A stretch of DNA of 64,000 nucleotides. Source: JAJTFA01 sp044351265. Lineage in GTDB: Bacteria; Bacteroidota; Bacteroidia; UKL13-3. The stretch is from contig JBILGC010000003.1 of NCBI GenBank assembly GCA_044351265.1, forward strand, positions 1 to 64,000, read 5' to 3'. Made by a program: the position numbers and the translations under genes. Under the pieces are notes generated by a model. The model was given only the letters and a program-made list of their open reading frames with translations. It did not search any database and was not told where the DNA came from. Below are positions 1-8,798 of this stretch, piece after piece. Within the stretch, counting starts at the first letter, position 1; every line of letters begins with the position of its first letter.

Positions 1-1
1 A

Positions 2-517
2 CCCATGGTCTCATCTGCACTCCGTCAGTTTATAAACGATACCGATTGGGGGGAATTAGATTATTTGGTTTTAGACTTACCTCCGGGTACTGGTGATATT
101 CACCTTACCATGATTCAGATTGTTCCTTTAACAGGAGTGGTAATGGTAACCACCCCTCAGGCTGTGGCTCTGGCAGATGCATTTAAAGCTGCTACTATGT
201 TTCAGATGATGCCAACCAAAGTTCCACTCTTAGGAGTGGTTGAAAATATGGCTTGGTTTACTCCTGAAGAATTACCTGAAAACAAATATTATATTTTTGG
301 TGAAGGCGGTGGCAAAAAAATGGCCGAGGAGTTGCATGTTCCTTTTCTGGGAGAATTGCCTTTATTTATGCGCATTAGGCAGGGCGGAGACACCGGCAAC
401 CCGGCCGTGTTAGATTCTGAAAATAAATCACGCCAATATTTGATGGATATGGCTGAGCGTGTAGCACAGCAAGTAGCCATTATCAATGCGCAAAAGGCTG
501 CTTTGGCAAATGCCTGA
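2..517 (+). CDS. mrp: Mrp/ApbC-family iron-sulfur cluster carrier ATPase (C-terminal part, cut by window edge)
   Basis: This is the C-terminal half of a P-loop ATPase of the Mrp/NBP35/ApbC family, cytosolic carriers that hold and pass on Fe-S clusters. The reading frame is open back to base 2, so the Walker A end lies outside the window; the ATG at 5 is probably internal. Family marks visible are the Walker B-like segment DLPPGTGDIHLT, the stretch VTTPQAVALADA and the segment GVVENMAWF, where most homologues have a Cys (VENMS.F..C); the CxxC cysteines usual in this part are not seen. The next gene is an Nfu-type scaffold 20 bp downstream, which agrees with a role in Fe-S assembly. The family is secure; the exact paralogue is not. 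Confidence 0.9.
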   Translation, partial: PMVSSALRQFINDTDWGELDYLVLDLPPGTGDIHLTMIQIVPLTGVVMVTTPQAVALADAFKAATMFQMMPTKVPLLGVVENMAWFTPEELPENKYYIFGEGGGKKMAEELHVPFLGELPLFMRIRQGGDTGNPAVLDSENKSRQYLMDMAERVAQQVAIINAQKAALANA

Positions 518-531
518 AAAAATTAATTTTG
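502..531 (+). promoter_or_regulatory. Candidate Bacteroidota promoter for the Nfu gene
   Basis: TTTG at 502-505, an 18-nt spacer, and TAATTTTG at 524-531 match the Bacteroidota sigma-A form (TTTG, about 19 nt, TAnnTTTG). The ATG of the next gene begins 7 nt after the -7 box, so a transcript from here would be leaderless or nearly so. The box lies over the end of the upstream gene. This is pattern matching only. Confidence 0.4.
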
Positions 532-537
532 TGAACC

Positions 538-771
538 ATGAGCAAAGAAATAATTGATAAAATTGAACTGGCACTTAATTCTATGCGGCCCTTCCTTCAG
601 GCAGATGGCGGAGATGTAGAATTAGTAGAAGTAACCGAAGAGATGGAAGTAAGGCTTAAGCTTACCGGCAATTGTTCTTCCTGTGAAATGAGTCATATGA
701 CCATGAAAGCCGGTATTGAAAATGGTTTGAAAAACGCCATCCCGCAAATATCGCGTGTAGTTGCTGTTTAA
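538..771 (+). CDS. NifU-like C-terminal domain (Nfu) Fe-S scaffold protein
   Basis: A 77-residue protein made of a single NifU C-terminal (Nfu) domain. It carries the pattern LRPFLQADGGDVELV, as in Nfu proteins, and the cluster-binding CxxC at residues 46-49 (CSSC) followed by MTMKAGIE. Such proteins bind a 4Fe-4S cluster between two monomers through the CxxC and hand it to apo-proteins in the cytoplasm. It follows a Mrp-type ATPase, a common pairing in Bacteroidota. Length is normal for stand-alone Nfu domains. A promoter-like sequence just upstream could allow expression separate from the ATPase gene. Confidence 0.93.
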   Translation: MSKEIIDKIELALNSMRPFLQADGGDVELVEVTEEMEVRLKLTGNCSSCEMSHMTMKAGIENGLKNAIPQISRVVAV

Positions 772-891
772 TTAACTGCCAGCTGAACAAGCACACACAA
801 CGTTTCATCGGTAAAAAAACACACTTGGTCAGAAACAGCATCAATTGCCCTATGTATCAGTGCAAATTTGCTGCACCAAATCACTTAACCG

Positions 892-3321
892 ATGAAAAAA
901 CGCAACACACCACATCTAACCAACCCAACCCTGAAACCGCTTGGCAAGATTGTTAACGTCTTAGCCTTGGTTCTGCTATTACAGCTTATCCTCATTCATT
1001 CTTCGATGGCTCAAAACGGTTCACAAAGCGTAAGAGGAAGAATTATTGACCAAGAAAGTAAGCAACCGCTTATTGGTGCAACCGTTTTTATTCAGACTGA
1101 ATCAACCAAGCTCGGTTCTGTTACCGATGCCGATGGCTTTTTCAAAATTGTGAACGTGCCGCTTGGTCGCAGAACTTTACAAGCTACTTATGTTGGCTAT
1201 GAAATGCTTACTGTGCCTGATATTGTGGTTACTGCCGGTAAAGAAGTGGTATTGAATCTAACCATGACAGAAGCAGTAGTGAAGATGAATGATGTTGTTG
1301 TAACTTATGATCGTAAAAAAGACCCTACCGTTACCAATAATGAAATGGCTGTAATAAGTTCTCGTTCATTTAATCCGGATGAAACAAAAAAATATGCCGG
1401 TGCTCTGGGAGACCCAAGTCGCATGGCAGCGAATTTTGCGGGGGTAGTTTCAGGCAATGACAGCAGAAATGATATTGTGGTTCGTGGCAATTCTCCCAAT
1501 GCCATGCTTTGGCAATTGGAGGGTGTAAATATTTTTAACCCCAACCACTTTGGAAGCAATTTTAATACAGGCGGACCGGTAAGTATGCTAAATGCAAACA
1601 ATATTGGCAAATCAGACTTTTTTACCAGCGCTTTCCCTGCGCAATATGGTAATGCAAATGGAGGTGTATTTGATTTAGTGATGCGTGAAGGAAACAATGA
1701 AAAAAGAGAATACATTGCACAAGTTGGGTTCAATGGTTTTGAATTAGGTGCCGAAGGCCCATTTAGTAAAAACTCAAAAGCATCGTTTATATTCAATTAT
1801 CGTTACTCAACACTTGGGGTAATGAAAGCTGTTGGTGTAAACGTGGGTACAGGTGCCGCTGTTCCTTTGTATCAAGATATGAATTATAAAATTGCCATCC
1901 CGTTTAAGAATAAAAGTAAGTTAAGTATTTTTGGGATGGGAGGAATAAGCTCTATTGATTTGCTTGCAAAAGATGTTGATACCAGTGGAATTGATTTTTA
2001 CGGAGAAGTAGACCGCAACCAATTTCCACGTTATGGTAAAATCGTAAATGGCATTGCCTATGAAAAGAATATAGGTGCCAAAACATGGGCCAAATTTACA
2101 TTGGCAAATAGCTACAGCAGTGATAGCTATACCATGGACAGTTTGAATCTTGCCGATGAGAAAAATACATTTTTACGCGCCAAAGGAAGTTTCATTGAAA
2201 GCAAATACTCAGCGGTAGCAAACATTACCCATAAGTTTAATGCAAAAAACTCACTACATGCAGGATTTACCAATGACTTAACTGTTTTTGATTATTCCAA
2301 TACTGATTATTACAACCGTGCTACCATTGATTCGGTTAGAGTTAAACAAACCGGAAATGTAAATTTATCTCAGGCTTATGTACAATTTAAGCATCGCTTT
2401 AGCACACGCTTTACAGCCAATATTGGTGTGCACATGCAATATTTTGATGTAAACGAACAATTTGTTGCAGAACCTAGAGCAGGCATCCGCTTTGCAATAA
2501 ACGACCGCTCAAGCATCAATGCAGGTTATGGCTTACATCATCAAGCTTTGCCGATATATAACCTATTTGTAAAAGATAGAAGCGGTAATACACCTAATAA
2601 AAACCTCAACTTCATGCGTTCCAACCATTTTGTGATAGGTTATGAAAACATGTTTACCCAAACACTGAAATTTAAGATGGAAGCATACTATCAACTACTT
2701 GATCAGGTACCTGTTAATACCTTTCCTTCAAGTTTTTCTATGCTAAATATTGGAGCATCCTTTAATCCAACAGATAATACCAACCTGAATAATAACGGCA
2801 CTGGCACCAATTATGGTGTAGAATTAACGTTGGAGCGTTACTTCAACAAAGGCTTTTATTTCCTCATTACAGGATCTGTATTCGATAGTAAATACAAAGG
2901 CAGTGATGGCGTTGAACGCAATACAGCGTTTAATTCGGGCTTTGCGGCCAATATTTTAGCAGGAAAAGAATTTAAAGTAAATAACAAAGGAAGTGTGGTG
3001 TATTTTAATATTAAGTTTACTACAGTTGGCGGCCGTTACTTCACACCAATAGATGAAACAAAATCTGCTGCAAAAGGCGAGGTTGTTTTTAATGAATCAA
3101 ATGCATTTAGCCAAAAGCAAACGGATTACTTCAGATCTGACGTAAAGATTGGCTATAGGAAAGACTTTAAGAAAAGTTCAATGGAATTTGCAATAGACTT
3201 TCAAAACATAACTGATCATAAAAACATTTTTGCGCAAGGTTTTGATCGGAGAAGAAATCGCATCACAACAGAATATCAGCAGGGGTTTTTCCCGGTTCCG
3301 ATGTTCAGGTATACATTTTAA
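892..3321 (+). CDS. TonB-dependent receptor with carboxypeptidase-regulatory-like domain
   Basis: An 809-residue outer-membrane receptor. A long positively charged n-region and hydrophobic stretch (about residues 15-40, ending SMAQN) form the signal peptide. Residues about 47-130 are a carboxypeptidase-regulatory-like beta domain (VRGRIIDQESKQPLIGATV, then SVTDADGFF and YVGYE). The plug follows (about 150-260) with DIVVRGNSPNAMLWQLEGV and QYGNANGGVFDLVMREG, and the rest is beta-barrel ending in an aromatic residue (MFRYTF). Such receptors import TonB-energised substrates; this sequence does not name the substrate. It is followed at 66 bp by a sensor kinase and response regulator, so it may be controlled by, or feed, that pair. 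A 12-bp hairpin lies just after its stop. Confidence 0.9.
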   Translation: MKKRNTPHLTNPTLKPLGKIVNVLALVLLLQLILIHSSMAQNGSQSVRGRIIDQESKQPLIGATVFIQTESTKLGSVTDADGFFKIVNVPLGRRTLQATYVGYEMLTVPDIVVTAGKEVVLNLTMTEAVVKMNDVVVTYDRKKDPTVTNNEMAVISSRSFNPDETKKYAGALGDPSRMAANFAGVVSGNDSRNDIVVRGNSPNAMLWQLEGVNIFNPNHFGSNFNTGGPVSMLNANNIGKSDFFTSAFPAQYGNANGGVFDLVMREGNNEKREYIAQVGFNGFELGAEGPFSKNSKASFIFNYRYSTLGVMKAVGVNVGTGAAVPLYQDMNYKIAIPFKNKSKLSIFGMGGISSIDLLAKDVDTSGIDFYGEVDRNQFPRYGKIVNGIAYEKNIGAKTWAKFTLANSYSSDSYTMDSLNLADEKNTFLRAKGSFIESKYSAVANITHKFNAKNSLHAGFTNDLTVFDYSNTDYYNRATIDSVRVKQTGNVNLSQAYVQFKHRFSTRFTANIGVHMQYFDVNEQFVAEPRAGIRFAINDRSSINAGYGLHHQALPIYNLFVKDRSGNTPNKNLNFMRSNHFVIGYENMFTQTLKFKMEAYYQLLDQVPVNTFPSSFSMLNIGASFNPTDNTNLNNNGTGTNYGVELTLERYFNKGFYFLITGSVFDSKYKGSDGVERNTAFNSGFAANILAGKEFKVNNKGSVVYFNIKFTTVGGRYFTPIDETKSAAKGEVVFNESNAFSQKQTDYFRSDVKIGYRKDFKKSSMEFAIDFQNITDHKNIFAQGFDRRRNRITTEYQQGFFPVPMFRYTF

Positions 3322-3327
3322 TTACAA

Positions 3328-3354
3328 GCAGGCGGATAATATTTATCTGCCTGC
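3328..3354 (+). terminator. Strong hairpin after the first TonB receptor gene
   Basis: A 12-bp stem (3328-3339 with 3343-3354, one G-T wobble) closes on a 3-nt loop, starting 7 nt after the stop codon. No clear run of T follows, so it may act as an mRNA 3' stabiliser or attenuator rather than a classical intrinsic terminator. The sensor kinase gene starts 34 nt later. Confidence 0.45.
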
Positions 3355-3387
3355 ATCAATTTATTTGTAATTTAGCAGCTGCTGATT

Positions 3388-4419
3388 ATGGGAATAAAAA
3401 CAGAAAGCCCTTATTTATTTGATAAGCGCGATTTTGTGATACGACATGTTATCATTGCGCTAATGGCTATATTTTATGGCTTTATAGGACATGCACAGGA
3501 TACACCAGAAGAATTGAGATTGAACATTTTCACTACTTTCTTATACATTGTTCTTATTTGGAATGGCAATATCTTATTGCTTAATCTGCTAGACAAAAGA
3601 ATCAGTCTAGAGAAGCAACTCAGGTTTAAATTACTCATCAGCGGCAGCATAGCGCTTGCCTGGCCCATTACTGTGCATTATCTTTTTTATTTATTGCTAT
3701 TCCCTATAATACATGGCCATCCATGTGATCTGAAATCGAAAGAGAATATTGCCAATATGGTTACCAGTGTTGTCATAACACTCCTTATCAACAGTATCTT
3801 CGTAGCAAAAGCATTTTTCAGTCAATGGAAAAAAGTACTACAAGAAAAAGAAGAACTGAAACGAACAAGCATATCAGCTGAGTTTGAAACACTAAAAAGT
3901 CAAATTAATCCGCATTTTCTATTCAACTCATTAAATACACTTACGAGTTTAATAGAAGAAAGCCCGGCTACAGCTACAAACTTTATTCATAAATTATCTG
4001 ATGTTTACCGCTATGTGCTAAATCAGAAAGAAAAAGAAACTGTTACCCTTGGAGAGGAATTGGAGTTTATTCAGGCTTATATATACCTCAATCAGATACG
4101 TTTTGGCAATAATCTCAGGGTGCATATACATATTCCTGCAGAATGCAGAAATAAATCGATTGCTACACTTTCTCTGCAAATGCTGCTTGAAAATGCAATC
4201 AAACACAATATCATCTCTGCGAAACATCCTTTAGAAATCAATATATCGGCTAACGGATCAGAATTGCATATAAGAAATAATCTTCAACGTAAAATGAATG
4301 TGGAGAGTAATGGGATCGGATTAAACAATATCATTACCCGCTACGGATATTTAACAAAAAGTCAGGTAGAAATTACAGAAACAGAAGAATACTTTATGGT
4401 AAGCTTACCATTAATCTAA
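3388..4419 (+). CDS. LytS/YehU-type sensor histidine kinase
   Basis: A 343-residue membrane sensor kinase of the His_kinase (PF06580) type. Hydrophobic segments at about 18-36, 45-66, 80-105 and 122-143 suggest four membrane spans with little extracellular sequence. A short coiled region (WKKVLQEKEELKR) leads into the kinase: the H-box NPHFLFNSLN contains His176, the probable phosphoacceptor, and the N-box appears as LLENAIKHN. The C-terminal G-box is short, with NGIGLNNI. The response regulator starts 2 nt after its stop, so the two are almost certainly co-transcribed. Pairs of this class often regulate adjacent membrane or transport genes; here TonB receptors lie on both sides. Confidence 0.9.
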   Translation: MGIKTESPYLFDKRDFVIRHVIIALMAIFYGFIGHAQDTPEELRLNIFTTFLYIVLIWNGNILLLNLLDKRISLEKQLRFKLLISGSIALAWPITVHYLFYLLLFPIIHGHPCDLKSKENIANMVTSVVITLLINSIFVAKAFFSQWKKVLQEKEELKRTSISAEFETLKSQINPHFLFNSLNTLTSLIEESPATATNFIHKLSDVYRYVLNQKEKETVTLGEELEFIQAYIYLNQIRFGNNLRVHIHIPAECRNKSIATLSLQMLLENAIKHNIISAKHPLEINISANGSELHIRNNLQRKMNVESNGIGLNNIITRYGYLTKSQVEITETEEYFMVSLPLI

Positions 4420-4421
4420 TC

Positions 4422-5183
4422 ATGAGAGTAATTATCACAGAAGACGAAACACCCGCATTAGCCCGGTTGCAGAAATTAATTAAAAAAGTAGAACCGGAAA
4501 CGGATATTATTGGAACCGCTGACAGTATTGAATCTGCAGTAGAATTGTTTGCAAAAAACCCTGATGCAGAACTTGCCTTTATGGATATTGAATTGGCTGA
4601 TGGCAGAAGCTTTGAGATTTTTAAGCGTATAGAAGTTAAATGCCCGATTATTTTTACTACTGCCTATGATGAATTTGCATTGCAAGCTTTTAAGGTAAAC
4701 AGTATTGATTATTTACTCAAACCTGTTGATGCCGATTTGTTGAAACAGGCTATTGAAAAATTTAAGCTGCTTCATAATGGCAAAACACATTTACCTGATT
4801 TAACTGAATTGCTGAAACAGCTGCAAAAACCACCTACAGTAGCAGTTAAAAACAGATTCTTAATAAAGGTAGGTACCAAATGGATTTCTGTTCCCCTTTC
4901 AGATATCTCCTGTTTTTATGCCGCAGATAAAAGTGTGTATTTACTTACCATTCAAAAGCAAAAATATGTGTTGGACGAATCGTTGGATCAGCTTTTGCCG
5001 CAACTACCCGAAATAGATTTCTTTCAACTAAACAGAGGTTGTATTACATCCTATAAAAGTATACAAAGTGTGCATAGCTACTTTAATGGTAAACTAAAAG
5101 TTGATTTATCTCCCTCACCTGAAGAAGAAATTACCGTTAGCAGAGAACGAGCACCTGAATTTAAAAAGTGGCTAGATAGATAA
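4422..5183 (+). CDS. LytTR-family response regulator
   Basis: A 253-residue two-component regulator. The receiver domain spans about 1-120, with acidic residues EDE at 7-9, the phosphoacceptor Asp55 (in AFMDIE), Thr in TTAYDEFA and Lys in YLLKPVDAD. A LytTR DNA-binding domain spans about 145-253 (FLIKVGTKWISVPLSDISC, then FFQLNRGCITS and VSRERAPEFKKWL). LytTR proteins bind direct repeats in promoters. It is paired with the upstream LytS-like kinase (2-nt gap). A good promoter precedes the next TonB receptor gene 67 nt downstream of its stop, so the receptor can be transcribed separately and may be a target. Confidence 0.93.
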   Translation: MRVIITEDETPALARLQKLIKKVEPETDIIGTADSIESAVELFAKNPDAELAFMDIELADGRSFEIFKRIEVKCPIIFTTAYDEFALQAFKVNSIDYLLKPVDADLLKQAIEKFKLLHNGKTHLPDLTELLKQLQKPPTVAVKNRFLIKVGTKWISVPLSDISCFYAADKSVYLLTIQKQKYVLDESLDQLLPQLPEIDFFQLNRGCITSYKSIQSVHSYFNGKLKVDLSPSPEEEITVSRERAPEFKKWLDR

Positions 5184-5249
5184 GGGCAAGTAAAATCGCT
5201 TAAACGAATAAACCAGTTATCGGCTCATTTTCCCACTCAACTAAAAATA

Positions 5250-5280
5250 TTTGTTCCTTTTAAATGCTCACATACTTTTG
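5250..5280 (+). promoter_or_regulatory. Bacteroidota-type promoter before the second TonB receptor
   Basis: TTTG at 5250-5253, exactly 19 nt, then TACTTTTG at 5273-5280, a full match to the TTTG-N19-TAnnTTTG form. The receptor ATG is 36 nt further on, giving a leader of roughly 25-30 nt. One of the best promoter matches in the window. Confidence 0.65.
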
Positions 5281-5315
5281 CACTGTTCTCGAATTTTACG
5301 TTTTAAATACTTTTC

Positions 5316-7718
5316 ATGAAAATAAATTACTTGCTATCTTTAATCTTGATTGGTTTAGCCTCCATTGCAAGTGCTCAAAAAAAGATTCCGATAAATGGAT
5401 ATTTAAAAGATGCTACAACCGGTGAAGAACTTATTGGTGCCACCATTTTTATACAAGAAAATAATGCCGGAGTGGTAAGCAATGAATATGGCTATTATTC
5501 CATTAGCCTGCCTCCAGGTTCTTATACGCTGGTTTGCCAGTATATTGGATACCAAATACAAACCAAATCCATTAATTTAAATGAACCGCTTAAAATAAAT
5601 TTTGAAATGGTACCGGTTGGAAAAGAATTGAAGGAGGTTAATGTAACAGCTGAAAGAAGAGATGAGCAGATTAAACGCAATGAAATGTCGATTAACAGGC
5701 TCGACATAAAAACCATTAGTAAAATACCGGCATTGCTGGGTGAGGTTGACCTGGTGAGAAGTGTACAGCTATTACCTGGTGTAAGCACAGTAGGTGAAGG
5801 CGCATCAGGATTTAATGTTCGTGGAGGAAGCATAGACCAAAATATGATATTGCTTGATGAGGCACCGGTATACAACTCATCGCATTTGTTTGGTATTTTC
5901 TCTGTTTTTAATCCGGATGCAGTTAAAGATGTGAAATTGTATAAAGGTGGCATCAATGCAAAATATGGGGGCCGCTTGTCATCTATACTTGATGTGCGCT
6001 TAAAGGAAGGAAACAAAAAAGAATTTGCCGCTCAGGGTGGTGTGGGAATTATCTTTTCAAGACTCACCTTAGAAGGGCCCATCAATAAAGGCAAAGGTTC
6101 ATTTATAATTGCCGGCAGAAGAAGTTATGGCGATGTTCTTGCGGTACCTTTTCTTATCAATAATCCTGATTTTAAAGGATTGCAACTTTACTTCTACGAC
6201 CTAACTCTTAAGGCCAATTATAGTTTGGGCCAAAAAGATAAAATCTTTATCTCCGGCTATTTAGGCAGAGATGCGTTTGGGGTTGAACAATTTGGTTTCA
6301 ACTGGGGCAATGCCACACTCACTGCACGATGGAATCATTTAATCAGTAATAAATTATTCAGCAATACCACGGCATTTTACAGCAACTATGACTATGGTAT
6401 CGGTGCAAGTGTAATTGGCTCAAGAGATGGTTTTAACTGGACATCAAGTATCATTAATTACAGCTTAAAGCAAGATTTTACTTGGTATCTTAATAATAAA
6501 AATACATATAATTTCGGTGGTCAGTCAATTTACTACACCTTTAAACCCGGTAAGGCCACATTTAAAAGTGAAGGAGCTGAGCAGCGTATTGAGCTGGCTG
6601 ATAAGTTTGCGCTAGAGAATGCACTCTATATTTCTAATGAGCAAACCCTGAGTAGCCGATGGTCTGCTACCTATGGTTTGCGTTTTTCAAACTACCAATT
6701 TCTGGGTAAAGGTGTAAGGCAAAACTATACTGATTCCTTCACCGTTTTCGGGCGCACGCTGGAGAGTACAGATAGTTTTAACAGTTTTCAAAATATACAA
6801 GCCTATAACAACTTTGAGCCCCGACTCTCGATTAAATATGAGATTAACGAAAAGAGCAGCATCAAAGCCAGTTATATGCGAACTGTCCAGTACCTGCATC
6901 TGATATCGAATACGGCAGCATCTATTCCGCTTGATGTATGGACAACCAGCACCAATAACATCAAACCTCAATTATCTGATCAGGTTGCATTGGGCTACTT
7001 CAGAAATTTTGGGGCAGCAGATGATTATGAAACTTCTGTTGAGGCCTACTACAAAACCATGCAAAACCAGATTGATTACATTGATGGGGCCGATTTATTG
7101 CTTAATCCTTTTCTTGAAGGGCAGCTGCTGAGTGGCAAAGGACGCGCATACGGAGTGGAATGGTATATTAAAAAGAATACAGGCAAACTCACCGGCTTTA
7201 TCAGTTATACTATCGCACGAACAGAAAGGCAGGTAGACAGAATAAATAATGGAACATGGTATCCTACCCGTTTTGATAAACTGCACAACCTCAATGTAAT
7301 TACCAGTTATGAGCTTTCTCCACGCTGGACACTTAATGGTAACGTGATATACGGGACCGGAACTCCTGTAAATCTGCCATCCAATAAATTTATGTTCGAA
7401 GGTTATGGCGTGCCGCACAATCCCAATGCTCCCAGAAACAATATTCGTATCCCCGATTTTTTCAGGGTTGATTTAACGGCAAGTGTAAAAAACAAACCGC
7501 GTGTGAAGCCTGATGCATTACCAAAATCCTTTTTTAAACGTATGAAGTATACCTACGAATGGGAAGTTGTTTTTGGTTTATACAACGTACTAGGCAGACG
7601 CAATCCATTTGCTGTGTATCCAAGAATTGCTGATAACTCAAGTTATGTAACTGAACTGGTTCAGTTTTCGTTGTTTGCATTTCCTATTCCTGCATTTACC
7701 TATAATTTCAAATTTTAA
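5316..7718 (+). CDS. TonB-dependent receptor (DUF4249-partner type)
   Basis: An 800-residue outer-membrane receptor. Signal peptide about 1-20 (ending SASAQ), carboxypeptidase-regulatory-like domain about 24-110 (INGYLKDATTGEELIGATI, YIGYQ), then the plug at about 130-230 with LVRSVQLLPGVSTVGEG, FNVRGGSIDQNMILLDEAP and YGGRLSSILDV. This plug signature is typical of the Bacteroidota receptors whose gene is followed by a DUF4249 lipoprotein, as is the case here (4-nt gap). The C-terminus ends in Phe (FTYNFKF), as expected for barrel insertion. The imported substrate cannot be read from the sequence. The gene has its own good promoter and lies downstream of a LytS/LytTR pair. Confidence 0.92.
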   Translation: MKINYLLSLILIGLASIASAQKKIPINGYLKDATTGEELIGATIFIQENNAGVVSNEYGYYSISLPPGSYTLVCQYIGYQIQTKSINLNEPLKINFEMVPVGKELKEVNVTAERRDEQIKRNEMSINRLDIKTISKIPALLGEVDLVRSVQLLPGVSTVGEGASGFNVRGGSIDQNMILLDEAPVYNSSHLFGIFSVFNPDAVKDVKLYKGGINAKYGGRLSSILDVRLKEGNKKEFAAQGGVGIIFSRLTLEGPINKGKGSFIIAGRRSYGDVLAVPFLINNPDFKGLQLYFYDLTLKANYSLGQKDKIFISGYLGRDAFGVEQFGFNWGNATLTARWNHLISNKLFSNTTAFYSNYDYGIGASVIGSRDGFNWTSSIINYSLKQDFTWYLNNKNTYNFGGQSIYYTFKPGKATFKSEGAEQRIELADKFALENALYISNEQTLSSRWSATYGLRFSNYQFLGKGVRQNYTDSFTVFGRTLESTDSFNSFQNIQAYNNFEPRLSIKYEINEKSSIKASYMRTVQYLHLISNTAASIPLDVWTTSTNNIKPQLSDQVALGYFRNFGAADDYETSVEAYYKTMQNQIDYIDGADLLLNPFLEGQLLSGKGRAYGVEWYIKKNTGKLTGFISYTIARTERQVDRINNGTWYPTRFDKLHNLNVITSYELSPRWTLNGNVIYGTGTPVNLPSNKFMFEGYGVPHNPNAPRNNIRIPDFFRVDLTASVKNKPRVKPDALPKSFFKRMKYTYEWEVVFGLYNVLGRRNPFAVYPRIADNSSYVTELVQFSLFAFPIPAFTYNFKF

Positions 7719-7721
7719 CGC

Positions 7722-8756
7722 ATGAAAAGATTAAAATATATACTGCCATTAATGTTTGTGTTGCTAGCCATGCAAGCATGTATTGAAAAGATAGATATTG
7801 AAGGTGATAAAGGAGAATCGCAATATGTAATAGAAGGTATGATTGTTTATGACCCTGAGGATCCGCTAAAACTAATAAAAGATACCATTAAAATATCGCG
7901 TTCTGTACCATACCTATTTTCCGGAGAACCAGAAAAAGTAATCAATGCAATGGTTGCTATTGTTGATACAACAGGTGGCGTGCTGAACATTGATATCTGC
8001 AACCATGTGGGTAACGGAAATTATGTAACCAGTACTACCTTGCCTAAACCCAATAGCACTTATACTTTGCTGATACGCTTACCTGAAGGTGATACACTCA
8101 TATCGCAATCACGCATCAATCGTCCTGTTATTTTTCATCCCGATAGTTTTTATACACGGGTACTAACCGAACGCAGCAATGGCCCCGGAGGTCCTATTCC
8201 AGAAGGTACCGGCTATGTAGAAATGAAGCCAATAGATCCTGCAGGTTTGGGTGATAGCTACCGTTTAAAATACTATGTAAAAAGAAACTCTGTTGCCTCA
8301 AACCCTTATCTAATTAAAGATGGAGCCGGATGGAAGTATTACAATGAAGTGAGAAACTTTAATGTGGTGAGTGAATCTACTGCAGGTGAAAATTCACCCA
8401 ATGCACAGATTGAAATTGAGTCTACCTTTAATTTCCCTCTGAGGCGCTCTATAAATCTGGTAGAGGAACAGGAAGGCGGAACAGAATTAAAACCAAGTTA
8501 CTATCCAGGCGACTCAATAAAGGTTGAGGTATACAGCATTACACGAGAACAACTCTTTTTTTATGTGAGGATGCTTCAAGAGTTAACCAATGGAACAGGT
8601 GGAGGATTTGCAGGCTTATTTGCTGAACCTGTGGCAAACGTACCTAGCAATATTTTTCCTTTAAATCCTCAATCAAAAATCAAAGCACTAGGTTGGTTTG
8701 GTGCCGCCCATAAAATAACCCGTAGAACAAAGATGGTAGACTTTAGCTTTAACTAA
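7722..8756 (+). CDS. DUF4249 domain lipoprotein
   Basis: A 344-residue predicted lipoprotein of the DUF4249 family. The N-terminus is a signal peptide with lipobox LLAMQAC, giving a lipidated Cys at about residue 20. Family features include the early segment YVIEGMIVYDPEDP, the mid-region beta-rich pattern and the C-terminal Gly/Asn-rich stretch ending NIFPLNPQSKIKALGWFGA. DUF4249 genes usually lie directly after a TonB-dependent receptor, as here (4 nt apart), and the protein is assumed to sit at the outer membrane as a partner of that receptor. The biochemical function of the family is not established to my knowledge. Confidence 0.88.
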   Translation: MKRLKYILPLMFVLLAMQACIEKIDIEGDKGESQYVIEGMIVYDPEDPLKLIKDTIKISRSVPYLFSGEPEKVINAMVAIVDTTGGVLNIDICNHVGNGNYVTSTTLPKPNSTYTLLIRLPEGDTLISQSRINRPVIFHPDSFYTRVLTERSNGPGGPIPEGTGYVEMKPIDPAGLGDSYRLKYYVKRNSVASNPYLIKDGAGWKYYNEVRNFNVVSESTAGENSPNAQIEIESTFNFPLRRSINLVEEQEGGTELKPSYYPGDSIKVEVYSITREQLFFYVRMLQELTNGTGGGFAGLFAEPVANVPSNIFPLNPQSKIKALGWFGAAHKITRRTKMVDFSFN

Positions 8757-8798
8757 AAAAGTCTGTTAACTAGAGGATTGGAAAAAGGAGAAATGTTG

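Noticed and set aside
1305..1796. 163-residue frame opposite the first TonB receptor
   Set aside because: Antisense shadow of a well-supported receptor gene; no signal or domain.
3328..3354. Classical intrinsic terminator after the first receptor
   Set aside because: The stem is strong but no T run follows, so I list it only as a probable hairpin with modest confidence.
5522..6016. 164-residue frame opposite the second TonB receptor
   Set aside because: Antisense shadow without features of a protein family.
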